A DNA stretch of 64,000 nt, taken from Pedobacter soli (GTDB taxonomy: Bacteria > Bacteroidota > Bacteroidia > Sphingobacteriales > Sphingobacteriaceae). Positions 8,395-17,091 of this stretch are shown one piece after another. Every line of letters begins with the position of its first letter. Position 1 is the first letter of the stretch. The notes under the pieces are model-generated. The model saw only the letters and a list, made by a program, of their open reading frames with translations. It ran no database searches and had not been told where the DNA came from. The stretch spans positions 62,001 to 126,000 of the forward strand of contig NZ_FMZH01000007.1 in assembly GCF_900101435.1 (NCBI RefSeq), written 5' to 3'. A program made the position numbers and the translations under genes.

Positions 8395-10044
8395 TTATTG
8401 TTTTATTCCTGGAAAAATAGACTTGGTTTGTAAGATCATCTTTAAACATAGCCACCAAGCATATTGCCCATACTTGTGAACTAGTGTAGTTTCCATTAAT
8501 CCATGTAACAATTCGTTCCGGAAATTAACATTGTTATTGTCGACAAGAAAACTGTTGAGTTCTTCAATGATATCCTCGTTAGCCAGCGGACGGATTTTTG
8601 TGAGCAAACCTCCCAAGAGATTTTCCAAATGAAATCTTTTGTCGTAAGTGGTGACAATAATATCATTCGTAGCCGCTAAATGCCTGAGGCTGTTTTCTAT
8701 TTGAGGAATGAGCACGTGGGCAGCGGTGACAAAATTGTTTTGGAAACCTGCTGTAAGTCCTAAACAATAGTCGTGCATCCTGTCTCCTGGAACAAAGGGA
8801 CTTTTTGCATCTTCCAAAAGACGCATCACCATCGCCTTGTTCATATCAATATATCCATCCAACGTACCTTTGATAAAATAAATATAGGCCATCAGTTTTT
8901 CCCGCATATAAGTCCGGGCATTACTGGTGTAACTGTCCGTAATGTCCTGAGAAGCTACCTGAGCGCCTTTTTTTGTGATTTTAACCTGTTCAGAGAAAAA
9001 TCGTTCCAGTACCGTTGGAGATTCCTTATCGCGCTTGGCTAATTCTTCAACAGCGGATTTTGAAATCACAGGAAGATCTAATAGAGTATAGTAAGCTAGA
9101 TTGGAGCTATGCAGATTCAAATTCAGAACCTTTTTATGAATGTCATCCAAATCAATTTCTGGTATCATACGTAAGCCACCGGCCTGCAATGTTCGAAAAA
9201 CCTCCAGTTGGAATTTTGCAACTTTTCGTTCAAGTCTATCGTGTAACTCTTGGCATTCAGTTGCGGATGCGATCAGCTTGAAGCCCTTTAGATAGACCTC
9301 GGAAATTGTAGGATAGAAGGTATTGGGCTGCATTTCTGACACATGCTGATCTCCTTCTGCCTCGTAAATTTCAGCCATGCGTATATTGCACTGGTTTTTG
9401 TTTAACATGCCAATGAGCTGCAATGATTTGATACAAAATCTTGCAGACCGAAAGTCTTTGACGGAGATGAAGTGCTTTATTTTTTCTTCAAGAAACTTGC
9501 TAAACTCGGCATGACATCGCCTTTGTCCGTAGATAGAGATTAATTCTATTAAGATAAGCTGTTGAAAATACGCCGAAGTGCAGTTAACTATTGAGTTTTT
9601 TGCCTGAATCAATATCTCATCGAGCCTATCTTTGAAAAATGTCTTTGCATATTTGACAAGTGCCAGGGCACGGACTAGGTAGTTTATCTCATTAGTTGCA
9701 GAATGTACTTCCATATAAGATTGATGAGCTGGAATGATGTAGTCTTTGATGTTTTTTTTATTCAGGGTCAACATCACATCAAACCATCTCGCTAAAACTT
9801 CCGTATTTTCAGTGTCTTGAATAGAAATTGCACCTTTAAAGACCTCGATTTCATCCTCTGAAAAATACGCTTTCAGATCTTTTTCTTCACAATGCCGCAA
9901 ATCAACCTTGATAAGTTTCAAAATTACGGTCAGCATTTTCTCATGTTCAGGCTGATCGTATCGTTGTTTCCATAGCAATTGTATTAAATCAAAGCCATAA
10001 ATGTTACTATCGATTAATAATCCAGGACCATCAAAATTTTCCAT
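8395..10044 (-). CDS. DUF4209-type protein with HEPN-like Rx4H motif
   Basis: This 549-residue, mostly helical soluble protein resembles the DUF4209 family in its last 130 residues. There a helix IENSLRHLA is followed by a helix and then NNNVNFRNELLHGLM. The RNELLH string (R509-H514) is a typical HEPN Rx4H motif, the catalytic signature of many defence RNases. The rest is helical-repeat-like. It starts 7 bases after the 109-residue gene 10052-10381 ends, so the two form a minus-strand operon. Its 3' end faces the PD-(D/E)xK gene 25 bases away. A role in abortive infection is possible but inferred from the motif alone. Confidence 0.8.
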   Translation of the reverse strand: MENFDGPGLLIDSNIYGFDLIQLLWKQRYDQPEHEKMLTVILKLIKVDLRHCEEKDLKAYFSEDEIEVFKGAISIQDTENTEVLARWFDVMLTLNKKNIKDYIIPAHQSYMEVHSATNEINYLVRALALVKYAKTFFKDRLDEILIQAKNSIVNCTSAYFQQLILIELISIYGQRRCHAEFSKFLEEKIKHFISVKDFRSARFCIKSLQLIGMLNKNQCNIRMAEIYEAEGDQHVSEMQPNTFYPTISEVYLKGFKLIASATECQELHDRLERKVAKFQLEVFRTLQAGGLRMIPEIDLDDIHKKVLNLNLHSSNLAYYTLLDLPVISKSAVEELAKRDKESPTVLERFFSEQVKITKKGAQVASQDITDSYTSNARTYMREKLMAYIYFIKGTLDGYIDMNKAMVMRLLEDAKSPFVPGDRMHDYCLGLTAGFQNNFVTAAHVLIPQIENSLRHLAATNDIIVTTYDKRFHLENLLGGLLTKIRPLANEDIIEELNSFLVDNNNVNFRNELLHGLMETTLVHKYGQYAWWLCLKMILQTKSIFPGIKQ

Positions 10045-10051
10045 GCTTGGT

Positions 10052-10381
10052 CTATTTCTGGTTACTTATGAACATTTCAACCCGGAATAATTCATCTTGG
10101 ACATCATGCTTGAAGTTGCGGATATAATCCGAGTATTCGGAAGGTGCTCCTTTTACGGGCCTTCTACGTTTGGCAAGCCTGTAACTCTCGGCCTGTTTCC
10201 AGCCGGTCTGCTCTAAATTGTGGCGGTAATTCCCCATTATATATTCAGCAGTTTTACCACCTTCTATATGATATTCTTCTTCCCGCAGTGCCTCTAGCTC
10301 GCTGAAATACCTTTCGTCTCTACTGTAGCTCTCAATCTTTGCAAGTACTTTTTTAAGCCTTTGTAATTTTTCTTCAGTCAT
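10052..10381 (-). CDS. Small hypothetical protein upstream of the DUF4209 gene
   Basis: This 109-residue, highly charged helical protein has a lysine- and glutamate-rich N terminus (EEKLQRLKKVLAKIES) and a basic middle (RLAKRRRPVKG). I do not recognise it. It is cotranscribed with the DUF4209 gene (7-base gap) and may be its partner or regulator. Codon use looks like the neighbouring cargo. Confidence 0.65.
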   Translation of the reverse strand: MTEEKLQRLKKVLAKIESYSRDERYFSELEALREEEYHIEGGKTAEYIMGNYRHNLEQTGWKQAESYRLAKRRRPVKGAPSEYSDYIRNFKHDVQDELFRVEMFISNQK

Positions 10382-10557
10382 TGTGATCGCGTTTAATTTG
10401 TATAAAGGTAAGAATTCAGTGTGATAGTATTTGACAGGGGTTTAGATAGTATCAGGCTATCAACTTTGATGGTTTTTATTTACACATTAATTTTTTAATG
10501 TGATTTTTGAAAAATAACCCAATATCCTTGTACAACCTGGGCTCATGTACTCAATTC

Positions 10558-10575
10558 AATAAATGAGTAAATTTG
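10558..10575 (+). promoter_or_regulatory. Leader motif AATAAATGAGTAAA with -7 element TAAATTTG
   Basis: A TAnnTTTG match (TAAATTTG, 10568-10575) overlaps the 14-base string AATAAATGAGTAAA, which occurs again at 13375-13388 before the next gene. Because this promoter covers the possible TTG start at 10573, translation of the DUF4365 gene probably starts at the ATG at 10597. Confidence 0.4.
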
Positions 10576-10596
10576 CTGAACAACAACGCTCAAAAA

Positions 10597-13344
10597 ATGG
10601 CAAAAGGCAAGAAAACAACGAATTCCAGAACGACCGAAGAGATTCAGGAATCGGGTAATATATTACTAGATAATGTTCTGGAACTTATAAGGACAAAATA
10701 TCAGGACCTTAAGATCAATAAAACTTCAGAAGAACATCAAAAAGACCGAGGTGTTGATTTTCAGATCGAACTTATCAGTAAACCAAATGAAAATACACTG
10801 GATATGTTCAAACTACAGGTAAAAGCTACTGATGAGCCTGTAACTCCCTTAAAAACTACTGCTAACAGGGGACTGATATCTTTTCAGATTGATAACCGGC
10901 ATATCCGCTATTATCAGCAGGAAATGCCCTGGGCATTATTGTTTCTTCTTTGCGATAACTCAACAAAAACAGTTTATTGGTATGCGATTCAACTAGATAG
11001 TACGCTGGAAGACAGACTGAATGAATCGATAGCTAAAAAAAGTAAATCCATACAGATTTTTATAGACCCCAAAAATATTCTGAAACCCGACAGTTTTTTA
11101 GATTTTATAAGGGATGCAGAGGCATCTAAAACATCACAGTTTTTCAGGGTATCTGAAGGAAATGTAAATGCCCTAACGGCTGGTACAGATTTTCAGGTTG
11201 ATCGTGGCAAACCGCTCCTTGAGCAGTTGTTTACCCTGCTTGAGTACCTTTTCGAGGAAGTGCAATATCTTCCAATGCATTTATTGACCCAGTATTACCC
11301 ATTCAAGATTTCAGATGCTCAATCATCGTTTTATCAGCAATTTAAATTGTATACAGATAATGATGACCTGGTGAAAATGCTAGATACTTTCAAGGTCCAG
11401 CCTGACGGAAAAATTGTGTTTACCGATTCCTCCTACATTCAGGATGTCGAAGATTATGAAAAAAAGGCAAAAGCGGTGCTGGTAAAGTTCACTCAAAATC
11501 ATATTTATGAAATTGTTTCTCAAAAATCCAGGAAGGAAGTATCCACACGGTATTTCAGCCATGGTAATTGCAATTGTGTAGTCTGTTGCTATAACAGGCT
11601 GGAAATTCCGCAGACCATAGAAAAACTTGCAGAACCCAAAAACAAATCTTTAGATGACCAGATGAAGATTGCATATATGCATTATGAACTTGGTAATTAT
11701 CTTAAAGCGGTACAAGCATTTCAAAAAATTGGTAAACAAGCATTCAATAAAGGCAAAAAGACCTTATTTCTGATTACCCAATTTAATCTGATCAAATTGG
11801 GAAGGTTAATAAAAAGCAATTATTACGATTATGAAACAATGGAGCATGGAAAGCAGTTGATGGAGATCAATTTGGATCAAGCTGTCTATTCTGCCCGGAA
11901 CAGAAGCCATCACCGAAAACTTTTTAATTACATTAAGGATGTTCGTTTTTATTCTGATAGTGCCTATGAAATCCAGACTGCCATATCAAAATTGAGAAGT
12001 GAGTATCAAAGCTTTATCGGAGGAGGAAGTTTCAATACACATTCTTACGATCAATTGCTGAATGGATTTGCCCAATTGAGTTCTTTTATTGGTGGAAACT
12101 GGATAGTGTATGACAGTTTTGGTGAATTCAGTCTTCAAATGGAGGAATTTACGGAGGGAATATTTATAGCTTTGGCGCTTCGTGAGACCAATAGTTATGT
12201 GATATCCGAATTTAATGACTACCATATCCAGCGTCTTATTTTTGATGGTCAACATAAAGTGACCTGGCGATATTTCAATAAATACCACTTTAAATCAATT
12301 CCTTACAAAGGAAAGGATGGGAAGTTCTTTGGAATGATCAGCAACCTATTAGCAAATCATCATCTAGTTGATGACGCTTACAAAGCCTACTCACCAGAAG
12401 AGGGGGCATTTTGGCGTAACCCATACCCAGAGGTTTTTAACAATTGTCTTTGTCTTGCGGCAATGATTGAAATGAATGACAAACAAGTAGAAAATATTAC
12501 CAAAGCAATTATGAGTTGTCTTTCTAAAGCAGATTTACCGGGTACAGACGCTTATGCTCAGGTCAATAGCTTTTTCAGTAGTAAGCGTTACCAGCTTTCT
12601 ACAAATATGTTGAAGGAGCTCATTACATTTTTTCTGCAAAAAAAAGACATGTATCTTGAAAAACGATTGGGGGTTTTCACGGCAGAATTGAAGACGAGGG
12701 AACAAATCATTAAGCTATCTGCTCTTGACCGTAAGCAACTATTTAAGTACGCCCTTGAAGGAGACCGGGATTTATTGCAGCATTTCAATACTCTTGCTTT
12801 TTTTCATCCAGTTGCAGATAAATCTCTCAAAAAGGAAATCAAGAAACGCATTACTTCACAGCTCCACATTAAATTCGATGCATACCATTATTATTATGCG
12901 GCGATAACCGATGTATTATCTTTTCAGGAGTCAGAATTCCTTGATAAATTTATAGCGGCAACTTATCCTGACCCCGATAAGTTTTCTTTTAGAAATACAT
13001 TTTATGGACCTCAGGATAATGAGTACCCACTGTTTGATATGTTTTTCAACCTGTGTTTCAAATTTGGCTTGCATCCTTCTGAAATTACTGATAGAAAAAT
13101 GGAAGGTTTTGGTGAATATTATGACTGGCTGCTCGATTTGCACGGTTTTGACTATGATAATTTTAAAATATCCTGGTTGGGCCTTTATCCGACGAAATTT
13201 TATTTGAGAGCTTTTGCGAAACCATTAATTTTAAGAAAAACGATAGAAGGATATTTGCGTAACAATAGAGACCTTCAGGTCGAACGATTGTATTTTGATA
13301 TTTATAATCCTCAGGATGATGGTATTGAATTAGATTTCGACTAA
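10597..13344 (+). CDS. DUF4365 (PD-(D/E)xK-like) protein with large C-terminal region
   Basis: The protein has 915 residues from the ATG (MAKGKKTTN). The first 150 residues match DUF4365: GNILLDNVLELI, then KDRGVDFQIEL with the acidic residue, then a strand with FKLQVKAT (QxK in place of ExK), then SFQIDN and WALLFLLCD. DUF4365 is treated as a restriction-nuclease-like fold and is common in defence islands. The next 750 residues hold a CVCCYNRLE cysteine cluster, a TPR-like pair (MHYELGNYLKAVQAFQKIG) and a helical tail. It is followed 72 bases later by the gene at 13417, whose leader shares a motif with this one, so the two may act together. Confidence 0.8.
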   Translation: MAKGKKTTNSRTTEEIQESGNILLDNVLELIRTKYQDLKINKTSEEHQKDRGVDFQIELISKPNENTLDMFKLQVKATDEPVTPLKTTANRGLISFQIDNRHIRYYQQEMPWALLFLLCDNSTKTVYWYAIQLDSTLEDRLNESIAKKSKSIQIFIDPKNILKPDSFLDFIRDAEASKTSQFFRVSEGNVNALTAGTDFQVDRGKPLLEQLFTLLEYLFEEVQYLPMHLLTQYYPFKISDAQSSFYQQFKLYTDNDDLVKMLDTFKVQPDGKIVFTDSSYIQDVEDYEKKAKAVLVKFTQNHIYEIVSQKSRKEVSTRYFSHGNCNCVVCCYNRLEIPQTIEKLAEPKNKSLDDQMKIAYMHYELGNYLKAVQAFQKIGKQAFNKGKKTLFLITQFNLIKLGRLIKSNYYDYETMEHGKQLMEINLDQAVYSARNRSHHRKLFNYIKDVRFYSDSAYEIQTAISKLRSEYQSFIGGGSFNTHSYDQLLNGFAQLSSFIGGNWIVYDSFGEFSLQMEEFTEGIFIALALRETNSYVISEFNDYHIQRLIFDGQHKVTWRYFNKYHFKSIPYKGKDGKFFGMISNLLANHHLVDDAYKAYSPEEGAFWRNPYPEVFNNCLCLAAMIEMNDKQVENITKAIMSCLSKADLPGTDAYAQVNSFFSSKRYQLSTNMLKELITFFLQKKDMYLEKRLGVFTAELKTREQIIKLSALDRKQLFKYALEGDRDLLQHFNTLAFFHPVADKSLKKEIKKRITSQLHIKFDAYHYYYAAITDVLSFQESEFLDKFIAATYPDPDKFSFRNTFYGPQDNEYPLFDMFFNLCFKFGLHPSEITDRKMEGFGEYYDWLLDLHGFDYDNFKISWLGLYPTKFYLRAFAKPLILRKTIEGYLRNNRDLQVERLYFDIYNPQDDGIELDFD

Positions 13345-13374
13345 ACGAATGGACATCATGCTCAATGTATTATA

Positions 13375-13388
13375 AATAAATGAGTAAA
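13375..13388 (+). promoter_or_regulatory. Second copy of leader motif AATAAATGAGTAAA
   Basis: The string is identical to 10558-10571 and lies 28 bases before the ATG at 13417. Both copies are preceded by CATG and CTCAAT. A shared operator is the simplest reading. Confidence 0.4.
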
Positions 13389-13416
13389 GTCGGCTCAGAT
13401 AATTAATTGAAATATT

Positions 13417-14256
13417 ATGGAAGAATTGCTAACTGCTAATGAAATTGCCGCTGTATTAAAGGAGGCAGGAAAACCTGAATACAGCGAGGATAACCTATTC
13501 AATTTTACGTTTAAAAAACTGGATATTTTTAAGGTTTCGGCTAAGGGATTGATTTTTATACATGGTGATGATCATACAGGCATGGAGCATATCAGGGATC
13601 GCCATAGCATTGTCTCTCGTAAACTCTATGAAAAAGATGGAACTTTTGATAATCCTACTAAATTCAACTTGGCGCCAATAGAATATCCTTTTGTCGCGGA
13701 TGCCATTTTTATTGAGGGAAATCTCAATAATGATAAAAACAAAAGGCCTGAACTATTCGATTGCTATACAGGTGATTTTAAGCATCGGGATGAAAGAATT
13801 TTCAGGTACACCCTGATCTTATATAAAGCAACCAATGTTGTTCACACTTTTTTCTTAAGCAGTGCTGCAAAACCATTTAACAAGAAAGTTAAACTACCAG
13901 TAAGGCAAGGTTGGAGTGGAGGACAGTGGGATGTGATGAGCGGCCTTCAAACGTTTTCGCTTAATTATTTAGACCTGAATGATATAATCAGATTTACATT
14001 GGTGCTACGTTGCATTCCAGCAATAAATAAGGAAAGATGGTATCTAACCGTTAATGATTCCTGCGGCAAAGCAATTTTTACTCATTATTTAAAGGAGGTA
14101 CATGTAGAAAATTTCATTGACACTCCAATCAGAATGGGGATTTTAGATTTTCAAGACCTTTCGGAAGTAGATAAAAAAATCAAAAATATAATAAAGGGAA
14201 AATATGAGTTTGAGAAGGGGTTTAATAATTTCTGTTACTACAATTACCTTAATTAA
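13417..14256 (+). CDS. Hypothetical protein with HIRDRH motif
   Basis: This 279-residue soluble protein matches no family that I can name. A short motif GMEHIRDRHS at about residue 55 recalls the His-containing helix of BECR-fold (Barnase-EndoU-ColicinE5/D-RelE) nucleases, where HIxxRH occurs; that is a weak resemblance. Later strands include RQGWSGGQWDV and the C terminus is lysine-rich. The gene follows the DUF4365 gene in the same direction and shares its leader motif, so the pair probably forms a functional unit. Confidence 0.7.
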   Translation: MEELLTANEIAAVLKEAGKPEYSEDNLFNFTFKKLDIFKVSAKGLIFIHGDDHTGMEHIRDRHSIVSRKLYEKDGTFDNPTKFNLAPIEYPFVADAIFIEGNLNNDKNKRPELFDCYTGDFKHRDERIFRYTLILYKATNVVHTFFLSSAAKPFNKKVKLPVRQGWSGGQWDVMSGLQTFSLNYLDLNDIIRFTLVLRCIPAINKERWYLTVNDSCGKAIFTHYLKEVHVENFIDTPIRMGILDFQDLSEVDKKIKNIIKGKYEFEKGFNNFCYYNYLN

Positions 14257-14414
14257 TGTCGCGTAGGACAATGGGCACAAAAAACAGATCAATTTATTTA
14301 GAAATTATTTTTTGTATTTAAAAGTTTTATTCGGTCCGATAAAACATCTACTGAATCTTGATGCCCGTAAGGGCCGCCGGCAATTTTCGTCGACACCAGC
14401 CATAAATAACGATG

Positions 14415-14434
14415 AGGGGAATAATTATTCCCCT
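14415..14434. terminator. 20-bp palindrome between convergent genes
   Basis: AGGGGAATAATTATTCCCCT is a perfect palindrome between the ends of the genes at 13417 and 14443, with T- and A-rich flanks. It probably terminates both. Confidence 0.55.
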
Positions 14435-14442
14435 TAAAGCTA

Positions 14443-14814
14443 CTAAGTAAATAAAACCTGAACGATCAATTTAAATTTTTCGTCCTTACTTTGATGTTCT
14501 GCATACTTTATGATACGATCAGTGACGAACAAAGAGGTGTAGGTAAAATATAACTGGTCAGAAAATACCTTACTGCTTCTAGTCATGTTAAAAGTATGTT
14601 TTCTTAAAATGCCGGCCGTTTCTTCCGAATGGTTTTGCCAATAATCAAAGGACATAAAACCATCACCCCACTGGGAGCGGAAGACTTCTTTATTTTGCTT
14701 AAAACTTTCGCAGAACATTTTGATATCCGCTAACAGCAAAGGTATTTCTTTTGGAAATAGCTCGTGCAAAAGCCTTGCTTTTTCAGAGCCTGAAAGATCG
14801 GTAAGTGGTTTCAT
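14443..14814 (-). CDS. Conserved-looking ICE hypothetical protein
   Basis: This 123-residue helical soluble protein (MKPLTDLSGSEKARLLHELF) is the last gene of the minus-strand block 14443-16726. It overlaps the DUF6908-like gene by 4 bases (ATGA type), which suggests coupled translation. Proteins of this kind recur in the accessory block of Bacteroidota ICEs without known function. Confidence 0.75.
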   Translation of the reverse strand: MKPLTDLSGSEKARLLHELFPKEIPLLLADIKMFCESFKQNKEVFRSQWGDGFMSFDYWQNHSEETAGILRKHTFNMTRSSKVFSDQLYFTYTSLFVTDRIIKYAEHQSKDEKFKLIVQVLFT

Positions 14815-15260
14815 ACCCTTTTCAAAAATCCCTGATCTTTAATATTGTTCAGCCAAACCTCCGCAAATTCCGTGTGTTCAGCCTGCATGTTCTTACTAAC
14901 CTCCATGCCTTGTGGCAAATGAAAAATAATACTTTCCTCATAAATGCCCATATCGGATTGCTGAAAGGAGCGGGGCAGGATAATAGTGCCATCCGAAATG
15001 TTTAGTGCCTCATTTTTATGAATAACAATGAAGGTCATTTCGGGATCGCTCATGAGATCACCATTCAAAGTATAATAATGTGCAAGGCTGTAAACACTGG
15101 CATTGCCATAACCTGTCAAGGCTATATCCTGTGCGGTTTTTTCAATGCTTAAAGCTATAAAAGGTTCGTTCTCTATTTTTAAATGCTGTTTATCCTGCAT
15201 CCTTTCGATCAGGTTACAGAATATCTGTGTGCTATCTGGGCTTAAAATTCTCATTTCCAT
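14811..15260 (-). CDS. DUF6908-like ICE protein
   Basis: This 149-residue protein contains the string LAHYYTLNGDLMSDPEMTF, which I recall as the core of DUF6908, a family seen in Bacteroidota ICEs and plasmids with no known function. There is no signal peptide or membrane segment. It sits between the J-domain gene and the 123-residue gene in one minus-strand operon. The domain name is from memory and moderately sure; that it is a real gene is well supported by spacing and context. Confidence 0.75.
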   Translation of the reverse strand: MEMRILSPDSTQIFCNLIERMQDKQHLKIENEPFIALSIEKTAQDIALTGYGNASVYSLAHYYTLNGDLMSDPEMTFIVIHKNEALNISDGTIILPRSFQQSDMGIYEESIIFHLPQGMEVSKNMQAEHTEFAEVWLNNIKDQGFLKRV

Positions 15261-15296
15261 AATGTTTGCGCGCTTTGGTCGGTAGCGCCTCCGTTT

Positions 15297-15779
15297 TTAA
15301 TGCTGTAAATAATTCCTGTTAATTGGCTTTTTGCTTTTTACAACCTCGCTACCATACTTCTGACGGATTTCTTCAAGGCTTTTCTTACCACCCTTGCATT
15401 TATATTCAGCTGTACGGAAATACCATGCTAATTTTTTTGAGGCAAAAAAGAACCCTGCATTTTTAAGCTCTGACTTAACGACAATGGTATTCCCCGTTAC
15501 CCATATCCAATAATCGACCAGTTCAATGGTGATCCCCTCTAAATGGATGATCTTTTCAAGTGCCGTTCGGTATTCCTCTGAAAAGCGGATTTCAGCTTCC
15601 GTTTCCTCCTCGCTCAGGTTCCCGTCTTTAATCGCTTTGGCTGATGCAAACGCATATTCTTTATTGATGGCCTGCATCGTTTCAGTATCACCCCCTAGAT
15701 CGGGGTGATACTGTTTAGCCAGTGTTTTGTATAACGCTTTAACCTGGTCAAGCGTCCTACATTCATTAAACCACTTCAT
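15297..15779 (-). CDS. Short J-domain (DnaJ-like) protein
   Basis: The N-terminal 60 residues form a compact J domain: helix LDQVKALYKTLAKQ, then the HPD tripeptide in YHPDLGGD, then a helix TMQAINKEYAFASAKAI. The remaining 100 residues (ELVDYWIWVTGNT, KKLAWYFRT) resemble the tail common to ICE and phage J-domain proteins of Bacteroidota. J domains stimulate Hsp70 ATPase; this one may help element replication or transfer proteins. It overlaps the upstream 78-residue gene by 4 bases. Confidence 0.85.
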   Translation of the reverse strand: MKWFNECRTLDQVKALYKTLAKQYHPDLGGDTETMQAINKEYAFASAKAIKDGNLSEEETEAEIRFSEEYRTALEKIIHLEGITIELVDYWIWVTGNTIVVKSELKNAGFFFASKKLAWYFRTAEYKCKGGKKSLEEIRQKYGSEVVKSKKPINRNYLQH

Positions 15780-16012
15780 GAACCTTTATTTTCAGCTGAA
15801 ACCGCAAATACTTTTTTATGTGTTTTGACCCTGTTCACTTTAGGGTTGTGAATCCTGGAGACAAGTATTTCCGTTTCCAGTACATTGATATTGGCTGTGT
15901 CGGTCAGTGAAAGGGTAGACTGGGTTTCCAGTTCCTTAACTGTATCAAAAACATGTTCATGATCCGCATGAACCGTCACACGTACCATTAAAAAAATCGT
16001 TTCATATTTCAT
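15776..16012 (-). CDS. Small hypothetical ICE protein
   Basis: This 78-residue protein overlaps the J-domain gene by 4 bases (ATGA), and its own ATG overlaps the stop of the 45-residue gene upstream in the same way. Such chained overlaps support it as a real member of the operon. Two strand-rich halves are visible (FLMVRVTVHADHEHVFDTV; ILVSRIHNPKVNRVK). No function is recognised. Confidence 0.65.
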   Translation of the reverse strand: MKYETIFLMVRVTVHADHEHVFDTVKELETQSTLSLTDTANINVLETEILVSRIHNPKVNRVKTHKKVFAVSAENKGS

Positions 16013-16146
16013 AGCGGTAAGCCTCCGTGATTAATTTTAAACTCTCTGTACTGACTATAGAAAGCGGTCGGGTTATCATCTTCAAATTCATTTGCATAAC
16101 CCTCATAATACATCTTATCTAAAAATTCTTTAAATGCCTCTAACAT
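16009..16146 (-). CDS. Very small ICE protein, 45 residues
   Basis: This short frame begins MLEAFKEFLDKMYYEGYANE and continues with FEDDNPTAFYSQYREF. It is acidic and aromatic. Its TGA overlaps the ATG of the next gene (ATGA at 16009-16012), matching the other overlaps in this operon, which is the main reason to accept it. Similar small acidic proteins accompany J-domain genes in Bacteroidota elements, from memory. Confidence 0.5.
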   Translation of the reverse strand: MLEAFKEFLDKMYYEGYANEFEDDNPTAFYSQYREFKINHGGLPL

Positions 16147-16174
16147 AACTGATCGTTTTAGCGTGAATAAATAA

Positions 16175-16195
16175 CCTCCCGAGAACCTCGGGAGG
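16175..16195. terminator. 9-bp perfect hairpin after the 173-residue gene
   Basis: CCTCCCGAG and CTCGGGAGG pair around AAC. It lies just after the stop of the gene 16205-16726 and before the 45-residue gene, so it may end or reduce transcription within the minus-strand block. Confidence 0.55.
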
Positions 16196-16204
16196 CACTA
16201 AGAT

Positions 16205-16726
16205 TTAGGCGGGTAAAACAATCCCTGCTTCCACCTCGCCCAAACGTTCACCAAAACGACCACTTATAAACGTAACCGTTCCTTTAATCACCGATGGGCT
16301 TTTAGTGGAAAACCTGTTGCCTTTATTATCGGTAATCACCAGTTCGCACATTTGAAATGCCGTTTCATCTTCCAATTCATCTACGTTATCTTTTTGCTCC
16401 TGCTCAAAGCCGGTTAAAGCATCGATATAACCTTTATAGCGGTCACGCAAAGCCGTTCTTTTGCTCAGTTCGGCTACCAGTTTTAAAGTCTCGTCCAAAT
16501 TCAACACTGGCTTTTGCTGCGCCAATTGTTCTTTTAACTCAGCTTTAGAGCCTTCCGGGGCAGCGTGTGGCTTGCCTTCTTCGGATTTAGATGGTTCAGC
16601 TTCATTTTTGGCCTCGGCCTTTTTTGCTTCCTTGTTTACGGGATTCCCAGCAACAAATTTTGGGGTTTTGTCCGCTTTGATACTGTTTACAGCTGCTTGT
16701 CCGTTTTGATTAACTTTAGTTTCCAT
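16205..16726 (-). CDS. ICE hypothetical protein with charged, disordered N terminus
   Basis: This protein has 173 residues. The first 75 are rich in K, E, A and P (KEAKKAEAKNEAEPSKSEEG) and probably disordered. The last 95 form a compact domain (LKLVAELSKRTALRDRYKGY, ETAFQMCELVITDNKGN). Proteins of this layout are frequent in the accessory block of Bacteroidota ICEs. Function is unknown. A strong hairpin follows its stop. Confidence 0.75.
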   Translation of the reverse strand: METKVNQNGQAAVNSIKADKTPKFVAGNPVNKEAKKAEAKNEAEPSKSEEGKPHAAPEGSKAELKEQLAQQKPVLNLDETLKLVAELSKRTALRDRYKGYIDALTGFEQEQKDNVDELEDETAFQMCELVITDNKGNRFSTKSPSVIKGTVTFISGRFGERLGEVEAGIVLPA

Positions 16727-17091
16727 TTTTTGAAAAATTAAATTGTTAGAACCTGCGTACTACCATTCGGCAGGAGCCATTTCTGGCTTTTTGTTAAGCA
16801 ACCTCACCTGATCATAGCAGGAACGGAAGACAAGACTTTGCCGAAAAAAAAACCTCGGGAGCGCAGCGAGCAGGGAAGATTTTTTTCGAGCAAACCCCTT
16901 GGGGCTTGGTCTTTTCGGACGAAACTGCGGATCAGAACTTTTTGCGCAAACAGCCTAAACCATCTCTGTTAAATCTGATCAAACCTTAACTGGGCATCTA
17001 AACAAGAGCCCGTCTTCATTAAAAGCTTAGCGACAGGAGAGAAGTAGCGAAGCGGCAGCAGCTGCTCTCCCGAAAAACAATCACCAATAAA
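16727..17091. other. Non-coding region inside the ICE block
   Basis: No gene is seen in these 365 bases. A long A tract (CGAAAAAAAAACC near 16842) can pair with ATTTTTTTCG near 16877 around a GC-rich loop. A CCCCTTGGGG palindrome lies near 16896. These suggest a structured leader, or a replication or transfer site, but nothing specific can be named. Confidence 0.4.

Noticed and set aside
15526..15708. Plus-strand frame opposite the J-domain gene
   Set aside because: It is antisense to a conserved J domain and has no features of its own.
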